Shown here one piece after another: positions 56,526-64,000 of a DNA stretch of 64,000 bases. The notes beneath the pieces were generated by a model, which saw nothing but the letters and a program-made list of their open reading frames with translations, was not told the DNA's origin and searched no databases. Origin of the DNA: Yponomeuta sedellus (taxonomy: Eukaryota > Arthropoda > Insecta > Lepidoptera > Yponomeutidae); assembly GCA_934045075.1 (NCBI GenBank), contig OW203722.1, positions 9,823,396 through 9,887,395 on the forward strand, in the 5' to 3' direction. Position numbers and translations under genes: made by a program. Numbering within the stretch: the first letter of the stretch is position 1; each line of letters starts with the position of its first letter.

Positions 56526-56697
56526 AATGGTAGTGCAGTTGAGTGTATACGCTCTGTATCTATACAATTCATGGTCTACCTCGACAATGTAATGCACATT
56601 GCAAAGTAATTATGCCATAGATTAACTAGTAGACTCTATCACGAAATGTACATAGAATTGACATAATAATAGTACATTATGACACTAGTGAGCTAAG

Positions 56698-56776
56698 TTG
56701 GTCATTACAGACGAGGTGGGTTTACTGCTCGAGCCGAAGGCGAGAGCAGTTATGGAACCGAGTCTGTAATGACCAA
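56698..56776. repeat. Foldback sequence, 15-bp perfect arms
   Basis: TTGGTCATTACAGAC (56698-56712) and its inverse (56762-56776). They enclose a second hairpin around 'ctgctcgagccgaaggcgagagcag'. It resembles the GC-rich foldback at 24942-25051 in layout and in the GTCATT.../...AATGAC arms. Confidence 0.65.
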
Positions 56777-56799
56777 TGCTCACGAGTGTCATACGACGT

Positions 56800-57488
56800 T
56801 TTTCAACACACTTGTGAGGAAAATAAAAAACAAGCACAGGTAAATAAGAATAAAAAGTACGCTAAAAATACTGACTCAGAAAAAGAGTTCGCGTTCTTTT
56901 CCGTTTTCCATGTTAGGAAATTTTCATACGCTGCGACATATTTTTCTCTAGATTTCTCGGGTATCAAACTTTCATTGGCATTTTGCGCCTCATTAAGTAT
57001 GTCTTGCGGAGTTAAAACCATATCCTCTTCAGTATCAGTACTCGAATTCGACATTTTCACAATAAACAATGAAAAGTTTTATTTCTTGAGAACTGAGATT
57101 GAAAATGGCGCGCGCTTACTTTTTAATTTGGGCGCTGTCAAATGTAGGCAAATGTAACAACTTCCATACAGCCTATAAATCGATATTTCTGAATTACAAG
57201 TTGGCTTTTAGATATGTCTATCTTTTTCTTATTTTGATTGCAATTTGATGAAAATAAATGTTTAGTTATCGTATTTTGATACTAACGTGCATAAAATATA
57301 AATTAAATTATAATTTTTAGATATGAAAACTCTTTGCTGTCATTATTTGTCTGTAGTTGATAAAATTAAAACTATATTCATTACAGCACTTGTGCTGTAA
57401 TATTATTACGCACGCGTGTATAATGGACAGCATTATGGTTCTTAAACCGGTGTTATAAGAGTCACTTTACGAGCAAGTGTGTTGAAAA
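56800..57488 (-). mobile_element. Small inverted-repeat element carrying a recombinase-like N-terminus
   Basis: TTTTCAACACACTTG (56800-56814) and its exact inverse (57474-57488) bound 689 bp. Inside, on the minus strand, is the start of a protein related to the N-terminal domain of Crypton-type or phage-integrase-type recombinases. No catalytic domain is present, so it is a non-autonomous deletion derivative. Confidence 0.55.
56803..57069 (-). pseudogene. Truncated recombinase-like protein, N-terminal domain only
   Basis: From the ATG at 57069: MSNSSTDTEEDMVLTPQDIL, then NESLIPEKSREKYVAAYENF and LTWKTEKNANSFSESVFLAY. The 'PEKS..KY...Y..F..W......SFSE.V.LAYF' pattern is the SAM-like core-binding region seen in arthropod Crypton-like tyrosine recombinases (recalled, not searched). 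The frame then runs into the terminal repeat and ends without the catalytic Arg/His/Tyr domain. Confidence 0.5.
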
Positions 57489-57489
57489 C

Positions 57490-59468
57490 TATGTTATATG
57501 AAACTCAGCGCAGCCCTTGTATCAATAACATTCCAATCTATCGTGATGAGCATGTAGACGATTTTAAATAAATGAAATATGTATGTGTTTAACAGTTCAG
57601 AGTAGGTTAGACAGAGACATTAGACAACTCTATACAACTCCTAATTTCACTATTGTAAACCAAAAACATACCTGGCGAAAAGTTAATTTGTCTTACATGT
57701 AAGTCATTATTATAGTAAATATATAGTTACTTAGAGCATTGATAGAATCATAAGCAGGCGTGGATGGGCCGAGGAGGGTAAAGCGCACGATATTACTTTA
57801 TTGCGACTAATTTCAAAATTATTATAACGTCAAAATGTCATTCGTAGGAGTAGGAGGATGAGCTCCTTTCGTAAAAAGAGCTCATCCTCCTACAAAATCC
57901 TGTATACTCGCCAGGTAATATTATGCCCTAAGAAACTCTCAACAAACCATAATCTATAATTGATATTATCCCGAGTGGGCCCCCGGGCTCCAATAAAAAC
58001 GCAACTACAAACCAATTTACTTTAGCATTCTTTTAATTTAACAGCAAGATTATTTTATACGTTACGACTGTTAAAGCGTATATTAAATTTGGTGTTCTAC
58101 GTTTTTATCATTCCACCCCTTAATAAACTTTAATGTTTTGGAATTATTATAGACGTAGGCAGGTAGGTACTTTTAAATTAGCTATTCGAAAGTGCCATTT
58201 TCTGTGAGCTTTTAGCAGTGTTATTATAAGGGGTTTATTGTGACAAACAAAAGAGGTATAATCGGCAGCGCACCTTTACGAAAAGGCACTCTTTTCAGTT
58301 ACTTTAGGGGCTAGTTTGCAAGAAAAAAAAAGCTTGATAAGCTGTCGACTTAACGGGAAACAAAGTGGAAGCGGAAAATGGTTTTACCCAGCCCAGCTGA
58401 TAGAGCCGCGCTGATTATATCGATGCAATGCAATGTACAGTACCTAAGTTTCAAACGTACAAACGTATGACGCTGGTGAAGCAAGCAAATGCCAGTGTGC
58501 GTATGTGCCAATGAAGTTACAGTATTATGGTGGTTGAGGGACGTTTAGGGGAATTCCTAGAACAACTTCTGTTAGCACGGCCCGTAACCGCCGCACAGTG
58601 CGAGAGGTCCTCAAACTTTTTGATTGCAATGGGTTCGATGGAAGTAGAACAAAGCCTCATTTTCGTATCGCCGACCGTCGCGTTCGTGTGTGGTCGCGAC
58701 GATATTTGGGTTCATTATTGATTAGTTATAGTTAGCATAATTAGCAAGGAAAGTGAAGCAGGTTTTAGTATTTTTTCTAACATGGGTCTTGTTATAGGGG
58801 CCTGTTTCACAATCTGCAGATAAATGTGATTTCTTTCTGTTTGTCTCACTTGAGTTTGGGAACAGCTGTGCTAGACAATCCCTAGTAAAACTTTCCGCAG
58901 TCTGACCGTTGCAGACTGCAGTTCTGCACCACTCGGTCTAACGGTGCATAATTCCGGGAGTCCATTTTACGAGCGAAAATATGAAATTAAACAAAGCTGT
59001 TCCTTCCACAGATAGATACAGTTGGCTACAGTCACTCTTTATTATTTATTAGTATGAATCAATATTAAGAACCTACAAGTTTCTTTCTTGAGAGACTTGA
59101 AGATTGTCATGTCAAATCAAAATACCCAAATAAAACAGACATGCATTATAACAACATACATGCCTCTATTCTAACATCTTAAGAAATCTGAGTATAATGT
59201 CACCGCGACCATGGTTCCTGCAACGGTGCTGAAATATTACGAACATCTTCATGACATACAAGTATATATTCACTTCTGTTTACAAGACACCGACATGAAA
59301 ACAAAAATTCATCATATCTCAATACTTCAATGCAGGCACGAGCTTGCTACAGACAGTGCCAAAATAGGAACCGGGTTAGTACCGTTTTCAGAGTTCCACA
59401 GTCAACAAGGAACCCTTATAGTTTTGCCATGTCAGTCCAACTCTCTTTCTGTCAAAAGCTATCTTTGT
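57490..59468. other. Intergenic, one hairpin
   Basis: No supported gene. The perfect 15-bp hairpin at 57850-57893 is the only structure recognised. Confidence 0.45.
57850..57893. repeat. Perfect hairpin, 15-bp arms, 14-nt loop
   Basis: GTAGGAGGATGAGCT (57850-57864) and its exact inverse (57879-57893). Confidence 0.8.
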
Positions 59469-59476
59469 CTAATAGG

Positions 59477-59974
59477 CAGGGGCGGATCTTGAATTTGTGG
59501 GGCTCTGGGCTGAAACTACTTAGGGGCCTATCTAAGTACTCAACTAATAGCCATGTCAAAAAACTGTTTCTATAATGATATATTATTATTATATATCCTT
59601 TTTTGCACCTAAAAACATAAATATTCATTAAATCTACTCGAGTATTAGTAATACAAAAGGCGACCTTATTATTGTGGTAGCAATCTCTTCCACGCAACTT
59701 TTGGGTGAGAGAGAAATCGAAATAGTGATAGAATATAAAAAAAACGAAATCAGCATGAAAACATCCTCCCTTAAATCAATTCATAAAAGTATGCAATTTT
59801 TCATCAATGTTTTCTTATGAGACGTTATAAAATATCGTCCGTAAACCGACTTTACAGACAACCATTTTTTAAATTCAAATTATCGCCTACTGTTTTTAGC
59901 GGGATCTGGGGGCCCCTTGTAACCTCGGGGCCCTGGGCTGCAGCCCAAGCAGCCCTTAAGTAGATCCGGCCCTG
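59477..59974. mobile_element. hAT MITE, 498 bp
   Basis: The ends CAGGGGCGGATCT and AGATCCGGCCCTG are inverted copies with one mismatch. The 8-bp direct repeat CTAATAGG borders both ends (59469-59476 and 59975-59982). The interior is non-coding, with 'ggggctctgggctg' near one end and 'ccctgggctgcagccc' near the other. The 8-bp duplication and CAGGGGCGGATC ends are standard for hAT. Confidence 0.9.
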
Positions 59975-59982
59975 CTAATAGG

Positions 59983-60480
59983 CTAATTATAAGCAAAATA
60001 AACTCCCTACCATCAATCAAAATCTCTCCTCCTAAAGTTCGTATATTTTGACGACCAACAACGGAACCCAATAATGCGAGTGACCCAACACGCACTTGCA
60101 CTGAAAAAAAAAAGTGTTAGTAACCAACAAGATGTTGTTAAAGGTGATAATGCAACTTGCTTCCATATGAGCCTATCAAGCACAGTTATAACGTCAACAA
60201 CTTTTATTTGATCACGCGTTCTTTATTGAAGTGTACAACTTTGTTGTTTGCTGCTATCAATTAAAAACGTGGTTGTTCCAAACAAGATTATCGCAATATC
60301 ATACACACGCACACATACACAGTAAGTTGACTATCTCCAAAAAGACTTCTGATGACTTTTATCAAGTTGCCTGAATGGATTCATCAAATATTTTGTTAAA
60401 TGTTGTCAAGCAAAGTATGCACTTTAAAAGTTTAATACATATGATCAAGTAGGATGTTCTCCCTGAAAAAGATTTCTAAT
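59983..60480. other. Intergenic, nothing recognised
   Basis: AT-rich, with a short (CA)n-like stretch near 60302-60320. Confidence 0.45.
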
Positions 60481-60850
60481 AAGTTTTAATAAGTCACGTG
60501 TTTGTCCTAATAAAGATTTAATCATAAAATTAATAAAGTAGCTTGTTCACCCTAAACAACGATACCTAATATGTTCTTTCAAGTTAGATGTTTGTCCTAA
60601 TCAAGGCTTAATTTTAGATTTCATCAAGCAGAGTGTTCGCCCTAAACAATACTACTTAATATGTTGTTTCAAGGTATTTGTTAGTCCTAATAAAGATATA
60701 ATCATAGATTTTATCAAGTAGCGCATCTGCCTCAATCAAGGCGCCTATTTACTCTGATCGAGATGTGTAATTGATTTTATCAAATTGTGTATTAGTCCTA
60801 ATCATATGCAACTGATACTTTTAATCAAGTTTCTTGTTTGGGTATAGTAT
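60420..60850. repeat. Degenerate tandem repeat, about 90-bp period
   Basis: GTCCTAA recurs at 60504, 60594, 60684 and 60795 (spacings 90, 90 and 111). Each is followed by 'taataaagat.taatca.a.at' and 'tatcaagtag...gt.c.ccctaaacaa'-type words. A half-unit substructure ('atcaagta') is also visible. Confidence 0.65.
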
Positions 60851-62484
60851 GATAAACTTGTCTACTGCCAACAAGTGGAACTTGTTTGCTACTATCATTT
60901 AAAGTGAGACGATTCCCATACAAATGACCTTACCCAAATTTGTTAAAAAAATACATGATTATACACTGCAATTGGTCTGCTTTAATTAGGAATTTCATTT
61001 GCACCAGTTAATATATACTTGAAAAACAAACAGTACCTGCCTTAACACTAAAATCTCATTTACTACTGTTAAACTGATGTTTCTTTTTTGTAGGATATGA
61101 AAATTGGCGCAAATAAAAATCTAAATTAATTCAGATAGACATAATATAATATCAGTGTACAATTATGTAAACTTTGTAACAAATTTGGGAAATTTAATTT
61201 GTATATGAATCGTCCCCTTTTCCACCGTAGGTTTCAACTACCTTGCAAGGGGTAGCAAGAGTAATCTAAATGTAGTAATTAAAACAGTGACTAATAGTAA
61301 AGTGTGTACTATTAGTATTACATTGGTATTACTGTGGATAGTAGTAAAGAAGTTAAAAAATTAGAGAAACAAGATAAAATATAAAACACCATACAGAAAC
61401 GAGTTCAACTAATAGGCATATTTTGCAGATCACGCGTATAACAGAGAGGCAGGTATTACAGGCAAATTAAACGATAAATAATGTAGTAAAACTATACGTA
61501 TATTACGATAAGACACAGAAACGTTTACACAAAAAAAATCGCTTTATAGCTGGAGAACCAATGACAAATCAAAAGGTTAGGTCAATAGGAACTATGGAGA
61601 AAGAATGAACGAACTTATTAAGTTATCTAAAAATAAGAATAAAATATGGCTAGACGTAGTGTTAAATGGTCCTGTCATACTTAGTAAAGTGTGTACTATG
61701 GGGTGTGTACTATAGGGTGGTCGTTGACCTCATCAATGCTAGCAAAACTCTGAAGTAACTATAAAATATCGAAAAAGGTCAGAAGGTTTATATACCTACT
61801 TAATGCAGCAGCTGATATTTTTTTCGAGATTTCAATTGTATTGCTGGGTTTCAACGATCCCTTTAACTATGATAGGGCCTTTCTTTAAACCCCATTTTTT
61901 CCTGAAATGCATAAGGTTTGGTAAGTAAACTTACCATTCGCTTTGGAACTATTTGCATATGAGATCTGCTTATGGGACCAAGAACGAATGTGACCATTTG
62001 CAAAGGGGAACCTCTTTTCGGATGGGTATATATTATTCGAAAGGAACTATCTGCTACTGCTTGAATAATTAATTAGACTAATTGCTACTAATCCCAAAAG
62101 CCTTACATTTTTGATTAAATATGCCAATATTAATCAAGTTTATTCCGGATACCGTCTCTGCTCACAATGATTCTGCAAATCAGAGCGAAACTGGGCCTAG
62201 ATTCTACTAAACAATGACAAGTGCATGAACATGGCGATTAGTTTCATTGCCGCCTCAACTCAACACGAGCACGTGTGTTGCGTTGCGCAAAAATTATTTT
62301 TTTATTAAATTTCTTATACCTTACATTTCTTTCACAAGAAGAAAAATAGGATTAAGGGCCCAAAATGACAAGATTATAACTCTACAAGGAGTTAGAGCTA
62401 GCTATTGCCTTAACATATTTTAACAATGTTCTTGGTAAATTGTATGAAATTAGTAGAAAAATATTTACATGTCAACAGTATTTA
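60851..62484. other. Intergenic, mostly nothing recognised
   Basis: AT-rich. 62195-62275 resembles 11806-11895 in the lva-like intron 5. No gene upstream or downstream of the transposase stop is seen. Confidence 0.45.
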
Positions 62485-64000
62485 TTAAAGTGGACTACGA
62501 ATTGTTATATATTTTTTACCAGACATTAAGACATTTATATTACATGGAATTGGTGAAACCAATGAATTGTAGAACTTTACGACGTTTTCTGCAGGTTCGG
62601 GTTCTTCAACCTCATATGCATAAAAATGATCGTCAAAGTTTATAGTCCTAAATATATGTCCCTCAAAAATTAAATTAATCAAGTCATATACATACAAACT
62701 TTTTACTTTAAAAAAAGTAACAAACATGTCATCAGATGTAGAATTCACAAGTATCGTGCCCTCAGTGTAGCGTGTGGAAGATATAGTAGCCCAAGTTACT
62801 TTGGTAATAGATTTGTTAGGACATAATTGGATTAGAGATTGTAAGTATCGGGCTTTAAAAGATAACACACGTTTAACAGGTCCAGTTTTAAGAACATCAT
62901 CAAGTTTTCCCTGTATGAAAATAGCATTAAGATTAAGTTGATGTTTCATACTTAACGACAGTGTAATATTTCTACGATTACAGGAAGCTCTAGCGGCCAT
63001 TTTAGATATCCTATGTTTGGCTTCGAATCTCATTGACCATAATGAAATGAGGGGACCATACTTTTCTAGAGCACGATGATAGTGTGTCATATGATGAAAC
63101 TTGGGTTTTAAATGATCCTTGCTAAGGAACATATATAATTGATTAAGCTCAGCAACTGTTGTTTGCAATACTTCTTCGGTACCATTAGCAAATGCTGTAC
63201 ACAAAACAATTTCAAGCACTTTTCTCAGTAGTAGATATAAAGACCAAGTGTCGTTTCTTCTAGGAACTAACTCTCCGACCAGTAACCCAAAGTATCTTAG
63301 GAAAGTAAGCATTTCTGATGCGGTTAATCGAACATTTCCTTGGATTAAGTGTTCCATGCTCAAAGTGCATGGTTGGTTTCTACTATCAGGCCCATATGAA
63401 AAACCATGAATTCGTTCATTGAGAACAAACAATGAAAAAAGCTTGAAACGCCTAATATACTCAAGTAATACAAAGCTCATCACATACTTCGCAACTCCCT
63501 CTAATATGTCGTGCATGCAGTCAACACCAACTTGATTAAATAAGTCAAAACCGTTGACATCGAGCCAAACACATCTATCTCTTATGCCGGTTTCTGCAAC
63601 ATTGTTAATAAGTAGATCCGATTCATAATTTGTTGATGTACGGAGCAATGCTACATCTTCCAAACATTGACTTTTCATGACCTCTTTTCTAATTTTACAT
63701 ATTCTGCATGAAAAATTGGCTGAAAAGCTTTCTACGAAACCTGTCATCGCATGTATGCCTAAGTTATCACCAATAATTAGCCCAAGCTCGAAATAGAGGT
63801 TACCTTCATATCCAGGTATGTCATAATGTATACCAGTTTCGCTGAGATAATTACATTCATCAATGATGCATCGAAAAATTACTTTGTTACCGAATAACGC
63901 TCTGTCAGAGGAATGAAATAATAATGTAAGAAATATATTGTTTAACAGCGATGATCGATTAGGTGGAAGGCAAGGAATGGACGCATATACAGCCCCTAAT
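62485..64000 (-). CDS. CACTA/EnSpm-like transposase, C-terminal part (runs off the window)
   Basis: The frame is open from the window edge, upstream of the first ATG at 63747, to a stop at 62485 (about 504 codons shown). From the edge it reads YASIPCLPPNRSSLLNNIFL, then LFHSSDRALFGNKV, YEGNLYFELGLIIGDNLGIH, FSANFSCRICKIRK, DCMHDILEGVAKYVMSFVLL, and KPKFHHMTHYHRALEKYGPL followed by WSMRFEAKHR. The HDILEGV block and the FHH...YGP...WSMRFE.KH block are typical of animal CACTA/EnSpm-type transposases (recalled). It would cut and join element ends. The frame is intact here, so the copy may be recent. N-terminus and terminal repeats are outside or unseen. A domesticated gene is the alternative. Confidence 0.68.
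   Translation of the reverse strand, partial: LGAVYASIPCLPPNRSSLLNNIFLTLLFHSSDRALFGNKVIFRCIIDECNYLSETGIHYDIPGYEGNLYFELGLIIGDNLGIHAMTGFVESFSANFSCRICKIRKEVMKSQCLEDVALLRTSTNYESDLLINNVAETGIRDRCVWLDVNGFDLFNQVGVDCMHDILEGVAKYVMSFVLLEYIRRFKLFSLFVLNERIHGFSYGPDSRNQPCTLSMEHLIQGNVRLTASEMLTFLRYFGLLVGELVPRRNDTWSLYLLLRKVLEIVLCTAFANGTEEVLQTTVAELNQLYMFLSKDHLKPKFHHMTHYHRALEKYGPLISLWSMRFEAKHRISKMAARASCNRRNITLSLSMKHQLNLNAIFIQGKLDDVLKTGPVKRVLSFKARYLQSLIQLCPNKSITKVTWATISSTRYTEGTILVNSTSDDMFVTFFKVKSLYVYDLINLIFEGHIFRTINFDDHFYAYEVEEPEPAENVVKFYNSLVSPIPCNINVLMSGKKYITIRSPL

Noticed and set aside
60420..60850. CRISPR array
   Set aside because: Repeats are degenerate and about 90 bp with no distinct spacers, in an animal genome; it is an ordinary tandem repeat.

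Overview
The window is animal nuclear DNA, most likely from a moth (Lepidoptera, perhaps a noctuoid). It has two intron-split protein genes with arthropod-type products, AT-rich DNA, and dispersed repeats of a kind common in moth genomes (the 'ccccactgctggggcacggg' and 'gtccgactcgcac' families, tRNA-headed SINEs). The species is an inference and cannot be fixed from the sequence alone.

Layout, + coordinates. (1) 273-3233: a hAT-like terminal-inverted-repeat element swollen by a SINE-like repeat and a 5'-truncated LINE. (2) 3481-27159, + strand: a ten-exon gene for a 2,901-residue coiled-coil Golgi-type protein, best matched to lava lamp. I assembled it by splice phase; the ten exons total 8,706 nt, an exact multiple of three. 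Its introns hold a near-full-length Jockey-type LINE (4137-8691, with a 12-bp target duplication, itself inside an older repeat), a broken mariner, and a decayed Tc1/mariner-like element. The last intron holds a tandem array of about 210-227-bp units made from the 3' half of exon 9 plus the following intron. (3) 27160-33668: no gene; it holds small hairpins and probably the cyclin D 3' UTR. (4) 47348-33669, - strand: a complete five-exon cyclin D gene (306 residues) with an N-terminal LxCxE motif and a C-terminal TPTDVRDV degron-like tail, in introns with GC-rich islands and an E-box cluster around exon 1. (5) 47.4-62.4 kb: gene-poor, rich in SINEs, MITEs and hairpins, including a clean hAT MITE at 59477-59974 and a small element carrying the start of a recombinase-like protein at 56800-57488. 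(6) 62485-64000, - strand: the C-terminal part of a CACTA/EnSpm-like transposase that runs off the window.

The two host genes are convergent: lava lamp runs rightward and cyclin D leftward, with about 6.5 kb between their stop codons. They act in different processes (Golgi-cytoskeleton function and G1 cell-cycle control), and nothing in the sequence links them.

The least ordinary signals are the exon-9-derived tandem array, which includes a phase-symmetric 96-bp potential cassette exon; a two-copy family made of a hairpin with a 14-nt loop, a 7-nt spacer and a conserved 22-nt tail; a tRNA-headed SINE inside a perfect 38-bp inverted repeat; and a scatter of perfect short-loop hairpins that may be template-switch scars. 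I found no CRISPR array, no true tRNA or rRNA gene, and no bacterial-type operon.
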